DNA of 64,000 bases, taken from the NCBI GenBank assembly GCA_965204875.1, contig OZ242020.1, positions 2,294,001 to 2,358,000 of the forward strand. The letters run 5' to 3'. Numbering within the stretch: the stretch's first letter is position 1; each line of letters begins with the position of its first letter. A program made the position numbers and the translations under genes. The notes under the pieces were generated by a model that worked only from the letters and a program-made list of their open reading frames with translations, did not search any database and was not told where the DNA came from. Positions 49,100-60,156 of this stretch are shown here, piece after piece. The DNA is from Aldehydirespirator sp965204875 (GTDB taxonomy: Bacteria; Actinomycetota; Acidimicrobiia; Acidimicrobiales; Aldehydirespiratoraceae).

Positions 49100-49954
49100 T
49101 CAGGAGAAGCCGCGCAGGGGGAGGTCACCGCTGCGCTGGAGCCAGTTGCCGGCGAGGTAGTCGGCGGTGCCGTCGATCACGTGCAGCGTGTAGGCGTGGC
49201 GGCTGCGCGGCGAGGTGTTGGCCGCGCTGTAGTGCGGCAGCGTGCCGTGAAGGGCGATCAGCGTGCCCGCCTCAGCCTCCAGCGGCATGAGTCTGTCCAG
49301 CGGATAGGGCGTGTCGTCGAGGACGTCGGTGACCGTGCCGCGGCTGCGGTCGGCGGGATCGGCCAGGCGGAAGCGGGTCTTGGCCGGGATCCGGTGACCG
49401 CCGGGGATCGCCCACATGCAGCCGTTGGCCCGGGTGGCGTCCTCGATGGCGAACCACAATCCGATCACGCTCTGGGGCTCGGTCCACAGGAACGTGTGGT
49501 CGCAGTGGCAGGAGACCTCGCCGCCGATGCCGGGCTGCTTGAAGATGTACATCGACTGCAGCAGCCGCGGATCGCTCAGCCCGAGGCCGGCGACCAGCGC
49601 GGCCAGCTCGGTTGTGCGCGAGAAGGAGTCGAACACGCCGTCGAGGTCGTGCATGGCGTGCCCGAGCTTGTTCACCGCCAGCGGCAAGGGGCGGGTGAGC
49701 CGCCCGTCAACTATGGCGCCCGGCTCGAAGAACCAGCGCACGGTGTCCGCGGAGCCGAGGAACCAGTCGTCCTGGGCGTGGCTCTGCTCGGTGGTCTCAA
49801 AGACGGTGACGCCGCCGTCGGTCTGCGGGTCGATGCCGGCCAGCAGCGTCTCGACGTGGGCCTTGAGTGCCTCGCAGCGCTGCTTCGGCACGAAGCGCGG
49901 CAACATCAGGAAGCCGTCGTGCTCCCAGTCCCGAAGCCGGCTCTCGCTGAGCAC
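49100..49954 (-). CDS. Phytanoyl-CoA dioxygenase (PhyH) family protein
   Basis: PhyH proteins are Fe(II)/2-oxoglutarate oxygenases that hydroxylate diverse small molecules. The double-stranded beta-helix carries the metal ligands in CHCDHTF (H-x-D) and in HGTLPHYSAAN (distal His), followed by the 2-oxoglutarate-binding Arg of SPRSRHAYTLH. AIPGGHRIPAK is typical. The GTG at 49954 gives 284 residues; a longer frame overlaps the permease gene. It ends tail to tail with lgt and lies 20 bases behind the ABC importer on the same strand; a link to it is not shown. Confidence 0.85.
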   Translation of the reverse strand: MLSESRLRDWEHDGFLMLPRFVPKQRCEALKAHVETLLAGIDPQTDGGVTVFETTEQSHAQDDWFLGSADTVRWFFEPGAIVDGRLTRPLPLAVNKLGHAMHDLDGVFDSFSRTTELAALVAGLGLSDPRLLQSMYIFKQPGIGGEVSCHCDHTFLWTEPQSVIGLWFAIEDATRANGCMWAIPGGHRIPAKTRFRLADPADRSRGTVTDVLDDTPYPLDRLMPLEAEAGTLIALHGTLPHYSAANTSPRSRHAYTLHVIDGTADYLAGNWLQRSGDLPLRGFS

Positions 49955-49974
49955 GCCGCGCCAGAGCCTTGGTT

Positions 49975-51234
49975 CTAGGCCTCGCCGCGGCGGTAGGGCA
50001 GGCCGTCGGCACGAGGCATCCGCAGCCGCTGCGAGAAGAACACCAGCACCACCAGCACGATCACATACGGCAGGATCTCGATCCACCAGTCCGGCACCGT
50101 CGTCGACAGGAAGTACCAGAGCGCCGCGCCCAGCCCGAGGCCCGCGGCCAGCCCGGCATCGATCCGCCGCCGGCGCCGCAGCGCCCACACCACCACCGCG
50201 ACCAGGGCGACGGTGTTCACCAGCAGCAGCGCGTGCGATGCCGAGCGGTCCAGGTCGCGCAGGCCCACGCCGAAGGGGTAGCCGAACAGCAGCGCCCCGG
50301 CCATCACCCCGGCGGGCCGCCAGTTCCCGAAGATGAGGGCGGCCAGACCGATGAAGCCGCGCCCGTTGGTCTGGCCCTCCAGGTAGAGGCCGCCCAGTTC
50401 CGGGCTGGCGATGAAGGCGCCGCCCAGTCCGGCCAGGGCACCGCTGATGACCACGCCGAAATACTTGTAGAGGTAGATGTTGATGCCCTGGGTCTCGCCG
50501 CCTGTCGGATGCTCGCCGCAGATGCGCAGCCGCAGGCCGAACCGGGTGCGCCAGAGGAGCCAGGCGGTGACGGGCACCAGCGCGAAGGCGAGCATCGTGG
50601 CCAGCGAGAGGTTGGCGACCAGCCCCCTGGCCAGGCCGGTGAAGTCCGACACGAAGAACCAGTCCCGGCGGGTGAACCAGCCCAGCACGTCGGGTGTGCT
50701 CCAGCCGAACAGGTCGCCGCCGGCGAGGAAGGGGAAGGTGAACTTGCCGACGCCGGCGGTACGCGGCGACTGGGTGATCGATCCGCCGTCGTAGTTCACC
50801 AGGATCTCCGACGACAGGAACCGCGTCACCCCCGGAGCGGTCACGTTGATCGCCACCCCCGAGATGATGTGGTCGACGCCGAAGGAGACCGTCGCCACGG
50901 CGTGGACCAGGCCGCCGAGGGCGCCCCCGATCATGCCGATCGCCAGGCCGGCCCAGCCCCCGTAGTTGATCGCCCCCCAGGCACCGAACCAGGTACCCAG
51001 TATCAGCATCCCCTCGAGGCCGATGTTCACGACGCCGGCCCGCTCAGAGAACAGGCCGCCTAGCCCGGCCAGCATTATGGGCACCGCCCACCGCAGCATG
51101 GCCTGCGAAGAGGTCACCGCCGTGAGCCGCTCGGTGTCATCGAAGCCCTGCACGATGGTGAGCACGGCCACACCGATTGCGGCGTAGAGCATCCACCGCG
51201 CCCAGACGGGCATACCGTCGAGCACGGCTCTCAT
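49975..51234 (-). CDS. BMP-type nucleoside ABC transporter permease (YufQ-like)
   Basis: This is the second permease of a BmpA-type importer. About ten helices are predicted in 419 residues, with family motifs FSERAGVVNIGLEGMLILG, GVDHIISGVAIN and NTNGRGFIGLAALIFGNW-like GQTNGRGFIGLAALIFGNW. An enlarged loop of about 60 residues follows GVAINVTAPGVTRF. Homologues import purine nucleosides. The start ATG at 51234 overlaps the stop of a 22-codon ORF that itself overlaps the upstream permease. Confidence 0.92.
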   Translation of the reverse strand: MRAVLDGMPVWARWMLYAAIGVAVLTIVQGFDDTERLTAVTSSQAMLRWAVPIMLAGLGGLFSERAGVVNIGLEGMLILGTWFGAWGAINYGGWAGLAIGMIGGALGGLVHAVATVSFGVDHIISGVAINVTAPGVTRFLSSEILVNYDGGSITQSPRTAGVGKFTFPFLAGGDLFGWSTPDVLGWFTRRDWFFVSDFTGLARGLVANLSLATMLAFALVPVTAWLLWRTRFGLRLRICGEHPTGGETQGINIYLYKYFGVVISGALAGLGGAFIASPELGGLYLEGQTNGRGFIGLAALIFGNWRPAGVMAGALLFGYPFGVGLRDLDRSASHALLLVNTVALVAVVVWALRRRRRIDAGLAAGLGLGAALWYFLSTTVPDWWIEILPYVIVLVVLVFFSQRLRMPRADGLPYRRGEA

Positions 51235-51299
51235 GCGGTTGTCTCCCGCGCGGCCCTCACGGGGTTGCTGCCTGCGGCGGTGTCGGGCACGGACCTCAT
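51231..51299 (-). other. 22-codon mini-ORF copying the start of the second permease
   Basis: The ORF starts at ATG 51299, overlapping the stop of the first permease (ATGA), and ends at TGA 51233-51231, overlapping the start of the second (ATGA). Its first bases, CAACCCCATGAGGTCCGTGC, closely match CAACCGCATGAGAGCCGTGC at the real start 65 bp further on. A third, partial copy (CAACCCCGTGAGGGCC) lies inside it. It encodes MRSVPDTAAG at its start against MRAVLDG in the permease. Confidence 0.5.
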
Positions 51300-52426
51300 G
51301 GGGTTGCGGATGGAGCGGTGGCCATGGCCGCGGCCGCGGCGGCGGCCTCCTCGCGCTCGCGGACGCGCCGCACGACCTCGTAGGCGATGACGGCTGTGAG
51401 GATGATGACGCCCTTCATGATCTCGACGATCTCACGCGACGCCGCCCCGGAGATCTGCAGGATGCCCGACGACACGTCCAGGAACGCGAAGATCAGCGCG
51501 GCCGCAGCGACGCCTGCGGGGTTGTTGCGGCCCAGCAGGGCCACGGCGATTCCGGTGAAGCCGAGCAGGCTGATCGGATTGGACGGGTAGTAGCCGGTGT
51601 TCATGAGCTCGGTCATGCCCACGAGTCCGGCCACCACGCCCGACAGCGTCATGGCGATCACGATCATGCGCTTGGGTGAGACGCCGCCCACATGGGCCGC
51701 GGTGGGATTGGCTCCGCTGGCCCGCAGGTCGAAGCCGAACACGGTGCGGTTCAACATCAGGTGGTAGACGACCCCGACCGCGGCGGCGACCACGATCATC
51801 CCGGTCAGGCGCTTGCCCTGGGTTATCTCGCGGGTGAACAGCTCCAGCCAGCCGTTGATGTCGGGGAGCATGCCGCTCTCGGCGATGGGCTCGGTGCCCA
51901 CCCGGCCGCCCGTGGCCGAGATCTCCCCGCCGGCCTGCCATTCCACGATCCACCAGGCGGCCAGACCGGAGATGACGATCGCGTTGAGCATGATCGTGGA
52001 GATCACCTCGTTCACGCCCCTGGTGACCTTCATGACGCCCGCCGCGCCCGAGAAGGCCCCGCCGACCGCCATGGCCACGACCAGGATGAAGGCTATGTGG
52101 ATCACCGACGGCAGTTCCACCTGCGCGCCGAGGTGGGCTGCGACGATGAAGGCCAGCAGGTATTGACCCTCGACGCCGATGTTGAAGAGGTTCATGCGGA
52201 AACCGATGGCCGCGGCGACCCCCGACAGGTACAGCGGGGTCGCCCGGTTGAAGATGTCGACCTGCGTCTCGAGCTTGGCGGCGTGGCCGATCATGTCGGC
52301 GTAGGCCGCCAGCGGGTTGCTGCCCGAGATCAGCAGCACGATCGATGAGAGCACCACCGCGATCACCAGTGCCGCGAGGGGCGCGGCCGACGCCAGCAGC
52401 ATCCGCCTCGACAGCTGCTCGGTCAT
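51296..52426 (-). CDS. BMP-type nucleoside ABC transporter permease (YufP-like)
   Basis: The 376-residue first permease has about nine helices and the family motifs ATPLYLSGVAAAIGFRMNLF, NIGVEGQYLL, GVNEVISTIMLNAIV and SGANPTAAHVGGV. It partners the second permease and the ATPase. The ATG at 52426 overlaps the stop of a six-codon ORF that repeats its own first residues (MTEQL). The last codons overlap the next mini-ORF, so the three transporter genes form one coupled unit. Confidence 0.92.
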   Translation of the reverse strand: MTEQLSRRMLLASAAPLAALVIAVVLSSIVLLISGSNPLAAYADMIGHAAKLETQVDIFNRATPLYLSGVAAAIGFRMNLFNIGVEGQYLLAFIVAAHLGAQVELPSVIHIAFILVVAMAVGGAFSGAAGVMKVTRGVNEVISTIMLNAIVISGLAAWWIVEWQAGGEISATGGRVGTEPIAESGMLPDINGWLELFTREITQGKRLTGMIVVAAAVGVVYHLMLNRTVFGFDLRASGANPTAAHVGGVSPKRMIVIAMTLSGVVAGLVGMTELMNTGYYPSNPISLLGFTGIAVALLGRNNPAGVAAAALIFAFLDVSSGILQISGAASREIVEIMKGVIILTAVIAYEVVRRVREREEAAAAAAAMATAPSATP

Positions 52427-52439
52427 GCGAGCTGTTCGG

Positions 52440-52443
<4 letters not shown>
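52423..52443 (-). other. Six-codon mini-ORF copying the start of the first permease
   Basis: ATGACCGAACAGCTCGCATGA (52443-52423) encodes MTEQLA. Its ATG overlaps the stop of the ATPase gene (ATGA) and its TGA overlaps the permease start (ATGA), whose sequence ATGACCGAGCAGCTG encodes MTEQL. The two copies of GCATGACCGARCAGCT differ at one base and lie 17 bases apart. It is the cleanest example of a duplicated gene start in the window. Confidence 0.55.
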
Positions 52444-53966
<1,523 letters not shown>

Positions 53967-53985
53967 GCGGCCTCCCCTGAAGCGA

Positions 53986-54017
53986 CGACCGGGCCGGACG
54001 TTAGCCCGACCCGGTCG
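53986..54017 (-). terminator. Hairpin between the BMP binding protein and transporter genes
   Basis: Arms 53986-53997 and 54006-54017 pair at 11 of 12 positions (CGACCGGG core) around an 8-base loop, 38 bases after the binding-protein stop. Such hairpins commonly let the binding protein be made in excess of the membrane components by partial termination or by protecting the upstream mRNA. Confidence 0.6.
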
Positions 54018-54055
54018 CCGTGTCACAGTTTGCGTGCCGTGCGGCCGCCCACTCC

Positions 54056-55225
54056 CTAGGGCTCGGTCGGCACCGTTATCTCGCCGGAGACGATCTGGGC
54101 CTTGAAGGCATCGAGCTGATCGGTGATGTCGTCCACGAAACCGCCCGAGGTGCTGTAGCCCACGCCGTCCACGGACAGGTCATAGGTGGTCGGGCCGGCG
54201 GTGACGCTGCCCTCGATGGCCGACCGGATCATCTCGTAGATCGAGACGTCCACCCGTTTCAACATCGAGGTGAGGATGTACTCGCGCACCCCGGCGTCGG
54301 CGGTGTTGTACTGGTCGGAGTCGACGCCGATGGCCCACACCTTGGATCCGGTCGCCTCGCTCTGCTCCTGCGCGGCCTGGAAGAGGCCCGCGCCCGAGCC
54401 GCCCGCCGCGTGGTAGACGATGTCGGCACCCTCCTCGTACATGGCCAGCGCCACCTCCTTGGCCCGGTCGGGGGCGTTGAAGCCGTCCATGTCGGGTGCC
54501 TCGGTGATGTAGTTGGAGATGATCTCGATGTCGGGGTCCACGGCTCGCGCCCCGGCCTCGTACCCGGCCTCGAACTTCTCGATCAGGCCGCCGACGTTGG
54601 CCACGCCGCCGATGAAGCCGACGGTTCCCGTCTGGGACTTGAGGGCCGCGGCCGCGCCGACCAGGAACGACCCCTCGTGCTCGGCGAACACCATCCCGGC
54701 GATGTTGTCGCCGTAGGGGGCGGGCGGGTCGGCGCCGAAGTCGAGCATGCCGGAGTCGACCACTCCGAAGAGCGTGTCGGGGTTCTCGGTGCCCACCGCG
54801 GCGGCGTCGCCCTCGAACAGGAAGCCGACCGCCAGAACCACGTCGTGGGCGTCGGCGGCGAGCTGGAGCAGCTCGGCGCGGTTGGAGCCGTCGGCGTTGG
54901 GCGAGGCCTCGGTGAAGGTGATGCCGAGCTCGGCTCCGGCCCGCTCGATGCCCGCGGCCGCGGAGTCGTTGAAGGACTGGTCGCCGCGCCCGCCGATGTC
55001 GAACACGAGTCCCACAGAGATGTCGGTCATTTCCGGCTCTGGCTCGGGTGCCTCGGCGGCCATGTCGGGCTCGGGTTCGGGCTCGGGTGTCGCGGCGGCC
55101 TCGGGCGCCTGGGTCGTCGCCGGCGCGCTGTCGCCGTCGTCGCCGTCGTCATCGTCCCCGCAGGCGGCTGCCAGCAGGGCCAGGGACAGCAGGATCGTTA
55201 TTGTGGCTAATGCACGCTTTCGCAT
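54056..55225 (-). CDS. BMP family (BmpA/PnrA-like) substrate-binding lipoprotein
   Basis: This is the extracytoplasmic binding protein of the importer downstream, probably for nucleosides. It has a lipoprotein signal (ITILLSLALLAAAC), an acidic Asp run and a Pro/Glu-rich linker, then the BMP fold: SVGLVFDIGGRGDQSFNDSA, GFLFEGDAA, EGSFLVGAAAALKS, GFIGGVANVGGLIEKFEAGY and HAAGGSGAGLFQAA. The ATG at 55225 has GGAGG upstream. The 389-residue length is a little above average because of the linker. Confidence 0.94.
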   Translation of the reverse strand: MRKRALATITILLSLALLAAACGDDDDGDDGDSAPATTQAPEAAATPEPEPEPDMAAEAPEPEPEMTDISVGLVFDIGGRGDQSFNDSAAAGIERAGAELGITFTEASPNADGSNRAELLQLAADAHDVVLAVGFLFEGDAAAVGTENPDTLFGVVDSGMLDFGADPPAPYGDNIAGMVFAEHEGSFLVGAAAALKSQTGTVGFIGGVANVGGLIEKFEAGYEAGARAVDPDIEIISNYITEAPDMDGFNAPDRAKEVALAMYEEGADIVYHAAGGSGAGLFQAAQEQSEATGSKVWAIGVDSDQYNTADAGVREYILTSMLKRVDVSIYEMIRSAIEGSVTAGPTTYDLSVDGVGYSTSGGFVDDITDQLDAFKAQIVSGEITVPTEP

Positions 55226-55284
55226 TGGGTTCCCTCCGGGGTTGGTCGAATCTTGGGTGGGGGCGCAGGCTAACCGAGCGAGGC

Positions 55285-56304
55285 TCACAGTGTGTGCTCG
55301 TGGCCGGCGGTCCAGGCGAGAACGGCGTCGGCGGGCCAGGTGTTGACGATGCTGTCGAGCGGCACGTCGCAGCGCACGGCCTTGTCGGCGCCGTAGCCCT
55401 GCCATTCGAGCTGCCCGGTGGCGTGGGCGTCCGTGTCCACCGTGATCTTGCAGCCCCAGTCCACCGCCAGCTCGAGCAGTTCCTCGGGGGGATCCTGGCG
55501 CTCCGGCCGGCAGTTGATCTCGACCGCCTTGTCGAAGCGGGCGCAGGCCGCGAACACGATGTCGGCGTCGAAGGCCGAGGGCGGCCGCCCCCCGCCGACG
55601 AGCTTGCGGTTGGTGCAGTGCCCCAGGATGTCGGTGTGGGGGTTGGCTATGGCCGCCACCATCCGCGGCGTCATCTCGTGTGAGGGCATGCGCAGCTTGG
55701 AATGCACCGAAGCGACGACGACATCGAGCTCCGCGAGCAGCTCGTCGGCGAGGTCGAGCGAGCCGTCCTCCAAGATGTCCACCTCCATGCCGGTGAGGAT
55801 CCGAAACGGTGCCATCCCCTCGTTGAGCTCCGCTATCTCGCCCATCTGGCGCAGCAGGCGCTCCTCGTCGAGGCCGTGGGCCACCGTGAGGCGCGCCGAG
55901 TGGTCGGTGATGGCAAGCCACTCGTGGCCCAGCGCGGCCGCGGTCCGGGCCATGGCATGCAGCGGGGCCCCGCCGTCAGACCAGGTGGTGTGGCTGTGGC
56001 AGTCGCCCCGCAGCCGTTCCAGCACCGGGCCTCCGGCGCCTGCAGGCACCCGGCTGCGCTCCTCGAGCGTGGCCAGGTAGCCGTCGCGCACGCCGGCCAG
56101 TGCCTCCGCGATTACCCTTGCCGTGCTCGGGCCTATGCCGGCCAGATCGGTGAGCGTGCCGGCGGCGGCCCGCTCGGCGAGTTCGCCGTCGCCGACGGTC
56201 GCGCAGACCTGCAGCGCCCGCTGGAAGGCCCGCACCTTCGGACTCGGCGCCAGCTCGCGGTCGAGGTAGTGGACGGCGAGCGAGAGCGCCGCGGACGGCT
56301 CCAT
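55285..56304 (-). CDS. PHP domain metal-dependent phosphoesterase-like protein
   Basis: The 339-residue protein has an N-terminal helix-hairpin-helix-like segment (LAGIGPSTARVIAEAL) and a C-terminal PHP domain with all expected metal ligands: DCHSHTTWSDG, ITDHSARL, GMEVDIL, ASVHS, GHCTNRK, EINCRPER and DTDAHATGQL. This is the arrangement of the C-terminal part of bacterial family X DNA polymerases, but the polymerase palm is missing. It may act in DNA repair or as a phosphatase; the substrate is unknown. The ATG at 56304 is preferred to one 21 bases upstream. Confidence 0.85.
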   Translation of the reverse strand: MEPSAALSLAVHYLDRELAPSPKVRAFQRALQVCATVGDGELAERAAAGTLTDLAGIGPSTARVIAEALAGVRDGYLATLEERSRVPAGAGGPVLERLRGDCHSHTTWSDGGAPLHAMARTAAALGHEWLAITDHSARLTVAHGLDEERLLRQMGEIAELNEGMAPFRILTGMEVDILEDGSLDLADELLAELDVVVASVHSKLRMPSHEMTPRMVAAIANPHTDILGHCTNRKLVGGGRPPSAFDADIVFAACARFDKAVEINCRPERQDPPEELLELAVDWGCKITVDTDAHATGQLEWQGYGADKAVRCDVPLDSIVNTWPADAVLAWTAGHEHTL

Positions 56305-56358
56305 AACAGCCAAGCTACTTCGCAAGCTGCTCCGGCGGCAGGTGGTGATGCGGCGGGA

Positions 56359-56727
56359 TCAGCGCGCTCCGGGCAGGCGATGACGGTTGGCGGCGACCAG
56401 GGCGTAGACGGGCCGGGCCAGCCAGCGCACCGGCGGATGCACGATCAGCCGGCCGGCGACTCCCCAGACCCCGCCCGCTGCCAGGAGCGCCTGCCCGATC
56501 GCGTCCGCACCGGAGTGTCGTTTCGCGGTTCCTGCGGGCCCCCTCCGTGCGTCGTCGCCTTCCAGCCACCAGACCGACGTCTCGGCCTCCTCGCGGGAGA
56601 GTCCCAGGTCTTCGAGTTCGAGGGACTGCCACGGCTCCACCCGTGCCTCAGGCCCGAGGCGCTCAGCGATCCAGCGGGCGGACCGGATGCAGAAGCCGCA
56701 CTGCCCGTCGTAGACCAGAAGCGTCAC
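56359..56727 (-). CDS. DCC (DUF393) family thiol-disulfide oxidoreductase-like protein
   Basis: The 122-residue protein belongs to the DCC family, named for its N-terminal Asp and two cysteines, here VYDGQCGFCIRSARWI, with downstream WQSLELEDLGLS and ETSVWWLEG. The family is predicted to have a thioredoxin-like role. The GTG at 56727 has GAGG eight bases upstream and lies 10 bases after the stop of the 1,133-residue gene, so it is probably in the same operon. Confidence 0.85.
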   Translation of the reverse strand: MTLLVYDGQCGFCIRSARWIAERLGPEARVEPWQSLELEDLGLSREEAETSVWWLEGDDARRGPAGTAKRHSGADAIGQALLAAGGVWGVAGRLIVHPPVRWLARPVYALVAANRHRLPGAR

Positions 56728-56737
56728 GACATGATCC

Positions 56738-59700
56738 TCAAGCAGTCTCGGGGGTCGTTGCCGATGCGTGGCAGGGTCGCAACCAGACATCGATTCTGGC
56801 GATCTCACCCCTGCGGGCGAACAGCATCCGGCTCGTGTCCGGGTCGAGCCGGTCACCGCTGGCCATCACCGCACCACCCGCGAGCGTCACGCGCGTCGAG
56901 GCGCGTCCATCGTGCCGGTGATAGACCACCGGCACGCCACAATAGGTGAAGCCCATCGTGCCCGCATCAAGGACCTGGCCCGGCTCGAGTGGTTCCCAGG
57001 GTCGCGGCTCGGTCAGGAACTCGCCCTCGTCGAGCAGGATGGGACGGAAGCGCACGCGACCGGCATGGACCCGCACGCCGAGCTCGCCCCAGCGCAGCAG
57101 GACGCCGTCCTTGGCGGCGCCGGTCATGCCCGGCTGCCGCGCTCCGGAGTCGGCGGGCGTGTGCGAGTGCGGATCCAGCGGGAAGGCCCCATGGGCGGCA
57201 ACGGTCTTGCGGTCTCCCAAGCCGGCTCTCACCCTGCGATAGCGCTGGATCATCTCGTCGATGAGGGCCGGATCCTCTCCTGAGTCGACGGCGACAAGCA
57301 GGCGTTCCTGCAACGCCAGCAACAGCTTTGCCACCATGTGCCAGTAGATCGACCCGAGACCCTCGTAGCGGTACATGGTCTGGGATCGACCGGTGAAGGC
57401 GCGATGGTTGAACACGGCCTCGTAGGCGCACATGACCTCGGATCGGCCGGCGTCGTCGAGCCGGAATGGCGGGTCGAGCCCGTCGAGCGCGGCCGCGAGA
57501 TCCCGCGCATTGCGCAGCGAGCCCGCGAAACGCACGATGCCGTCCTCGTCACGGCACACGATGCCCCCTCCGGAGTCGATGAGGCCCGCCATCGCCGGGC
57601 CGATCCGCGCCTCGGGAACCCGGTTCTTCTGCACGAACGGCGGGGGCGGTTCGTTGGGGTAGAGCAGCAGTGACTCCTGGTCGGGTCGGTACAGATCGCT
57701 CGCGAACATGCGGTCCACCAGCTCGATCGCTGTGCCGAGTTCCGTGTCCGTCGAGCCGAGCGCGACGACCTGGCCCTCGAGCATCGCATACAGCGGCTCC
57801 AGCTCCGCGCCGCCGGTGCGGAGGCGCAGCAGCCGGTAGGCGTCCAGGAGGCCGTCGGCGCGGCGGGCCGTGGCGGCAATGAGGTCGAGATGCGGACGCA
57901 CCGTCGCCAGGAAGCTGCGCAGCTCCGCGACGCTCGCTGCCTCCGCCGGCGCCGGGGTGCGGCCATAGACACGGGACCGGTACTCGGAGAAGGCGGCGCC
58001 GAGCCGGTCGAGCAGGCCGCGGCGCTCCTCGGCTGTGACCTTGCCGGTGCCGGGCAGGCCGGCGTAGGCCGTCAGGGCCGCCTCGATGTCTCTGAGCCAG
58101 TCGAGGACCGGCCCCGCCACCGGCACCTGATCTACGGGAGACCCCTGCAGGATCCCGTCGATGAAGGCTAGGTACTCGCGCAGGTGCAGCGCCGTCACCA
58201 CCGACACGCCGCTGCCGACCAGCGCGTTGTTGGCGTCGTTCCATTCGGGCCGCTGGGTGTTCAGCCAGATCCCCCCTCCGGCCGCCAGATTGGAGAGCTT
58301 GGCGAGCGCGGGCACAAGCAGTTTTTCGGCCAGCGACGCGTGGTGAACCCGCCCATCGCCCGTGAGCACCAGCTTGCCGTCCGTGCCGATGTCCGCAACC
58401 CGCCGCTCGACCTCCGCCTGCGCGGCGTGGTCGAACTCCAATGTGTTCTTGGGATCAGCGACGATGCTGTCGTATCCGAGGATGCGGTAGGGGACGTTGG
58501 CATAGGAGAAGGCCACTCGATGCAGTGACTCTCCGAGGAGTCCGGGACGGAAGCGGTCCAGCAGGTCGAGCAGGCGGTGAAGGTAGACGATCTGATGGTC
58601 GCCCCAGTAGCCGAAGTTCGACCAGCTCCCCTCGGCGGGCATCTCCCACTCGATGCCGTCGCTGGTGATCCAGAACGGGTTGTGCCCGTCCAGCGTCGAT
58701 GCGTTGAGGAACTTCGCGACCACCGGCTCGGCATAGCCGGGGAAGCTGTGTACGAGCGCTTCCCAGTTCTGGAAGATGTCGCGCCAGTTGCCCTCGTATG
58801 CCGGTGCCGTCTCGGGATACTCGCCGCCGATTCCGATGTGAAAGCTGTTCCAGGGACGGCTCGGGTCGCCGTGGCGGCGGCTGAAGGTGAGCGGCAGGTA
58901 CTCGCTGACCAGGCGGGAGAGGTCGACGTCTGCGGCCACGGCGTCACCCAGTGCGTCGCGCTCGACGGCGGGTTCGAGGCCCGCTATGAGACGGTCGAGC
59001 CGGGCGCTCGCGGGCCGGTTGCGCTGCGCTACGAAGCGGCGCACGTCGCGCAGCTCGACCCTGTGGCCGTTGACGGGCACGCCGCCGCGCAGGCAGTTGT
59101 ACAACACGTTGGCGAAGTGATGGACGGCGACGCGGCGGTCTCCGGTCTGCTGCAGGGCATCGGCCGCGGCGACGCGCCCGACGAGGCTTGCATGGGCGGC
59201 GTCCTGCGCGGCGCGCACCTCGGCCTGTAGCGAGGGCGAGGCGCACAGCCTCCTGCGGAGGCGGGCCACGGCGGCATGGTCCTGGCCGACGTCTGCGACC
59301 AGCGTCCAGCACAACGGTGAGCCGGATTCGAGGCGCGCCCTGCTCGATACGAGGAAGGCGCCCTTGCGCCCGGTGACAATGTGTTCGGGCTCGATCGTCC
59401 CGCCGGAACGGAAGCGCCGGATCTGGCAGTCGGACAGCGTCGTGGTGGCGTCGCGCAGCCCGGCCGACCACACCGCCGAGGCGCTCAGCGATTCTGCGGG
59501 CTCTGACTGATCGCTGACCAGGGCTTCGAGCGTGAACAGCGCCAGGCCCGAGGCAGGGTCGAACTCCGAGCGCCGGAAGGCATCCACCAGCGAGCTCGAC
59601 GACTGCTGGGCCGGCAACTCGACGCCGGCGGGAAGCACGTCGACAAAGCCGTCGAGCAACTCGATCTCCGTGGCGCGCCGGAACTCGTCCAGAGTCAGCT

Positions 59701-60139
59701 CGCAGGTTCGGACCAGCCCGAAGTCGGCCGTGCAGGACCAGGTGTAGCGGAATGTGAGTCCCAGAGCCGGATGGTGTTCGGTGAAACGCAGGCGGTCGCC
59801 CTCTGATGTCTTCGCTATGGAGCGGTGAACCATGCCCGTCGGAGTGTGCATCGCGAAGGGCTCCCAGGCATGTTCGGTTCCATCTACACGCAGCAGGGTG
59901 AACGGGCCGGTGCGCCCGCCGTTGCGATGCAGGCGGTCTTCCGTCTCGTATGGAAACAGGGCATTGTCGGCGCTACGGCGCCCGCCGGTGAGCGCCCCGG
60001 AGGTGGAGACGAAGAGCCACAGATCCTGGGGCGAGACGACGTTGACGAGGAACGGCTGGAGCAGGTCGTAGTTCTCTATCCTGTACCACTCGAGGCCGTC
60101 TTCGATACAGAGCCCGCCAACGGGGCCACCTTCAGACAT
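56738..60139 (-). CDS. 1,133-residue protein of an unassigned family, probable (alpha/alpha)6 glycoside-active enzyme
   Basis: I recognise this as a conserved large bacterial family without a function known to me. Conserved stretches are YEGNWRDIFQNWEALVHSFP (about residue 450), NPFWITSDGIEWEMP, GYWGDHQIVYLHRLL (510) and LNTQRPEWNDANNALVGSG (630). RDIFQ and WNDANN resemble the RDQxQD and DWNDG motifs of GH94-type (clan GH-Q) phosphorylases, in the same order, suggesting an (alpha/alpha)6 barrel after an N-terminal beta domain. No signal peptide is visible, so it is likely cytoplasmic. It follows a GH16 gene by 17 bases in an operon with a sugar importer, which points to breakdown of beta-1,3-glucan oligosaccharides. 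The reaction is an inference. The ATG at 60139 has GAGGAA upstream. Confidence 0.75.
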   Translation of the reverse strand: MSEGGPVGGLCIEDGLEWYRIENYDLLQPFLVNVVSPQDLWLFVSTSGALTGGRRSADNALFPYETEDRLHRNGGRTGPFTLLRVDGTEHAWEPFAMHTPTGMVHRSIAKTSEGDRLRFTEHHPALGLTFRYTWSCTADFGLVRTCELTLDEFRRATEIELLDGFVDVLPAGVELPAQQSSSSLVDAFRRSEFDPASGLALFTLEALVSDQSEPAESLSASAVWSAGLRDATTTLSDCQIRRFRSGGTIEPEHIVTGRKGAFLVSSRARLESGSPLCWTLVADVGQDHAAVARLRRRLCASPSLQAEVRAAQDAAHASLVGRVAAADALQQTGDRRVAVHHFANVLYNCLRGGVPVNGHRVELRDVRRFVAQRNRPASARLDRLIAGLEPAVERDALGDAVAADVDLSRLVSEYLPLTFSRRHGDPSRPWNSFHIGIGGEYPETAPAYEGNWRDIFQNWEALVHSFPGYAEPVVAKFLNASTLDGHNPFWITSDGIEWEMPAEGSWSNFGYWGDHQIVYLHRLLDLLDRFRPGLLGESLHRVAFSYANVPYRILGYDSIVADPKNTLEFDHAAQAEVERRVADIGTDGKLVLTGDGRVHHASLAEKLLVPALAKLSNLAAGGGIWLNTQRPEWNDANNALVGSGVSVVTALHLREYLAFIDGILQGSPVDQVPVAGPVLDWLRDIEAALTAYAGLPGTGKVTAEERRGLLDRLGAAFSEYRSRVYGRTPAPAEAASVAELRSFLATVRPHLDLIAATARRADGLLDAYRLLRLRTGGAELEPLYAMLEGQVVALGSTDTELGTAIELVDRMFASDLYRPDQESLLLYPNEPPPPFVQKNRVPEARIGPAMAGLIDSGGGIVCRDEDGIVRFAGSLRNARDLAAALDGLDPPFRLDDAGRSEVMCAYEAVFNHRAFTGRSQTMYRYEGLGSIYWHMVAKLLLALQERLLVAVDSGEDPALIDEMIQRYRRVRAGLGDRKTVAAHGAFPLDPHSHTPADSGARQPGMTGAAKDGVLLRWGELGVRVHAGRVRFRPILLDEGEFLTEPRPWEPLEPGQVLDAGTMGFTYCGVPVVYHRHDGRASTRVTLAGGAVMASGDRLDPDTSRMLFARRGEIARIDVWLRPCHASATTPETA

Positions 60140-60156
60140 CAAAATTCCTCGAGAGT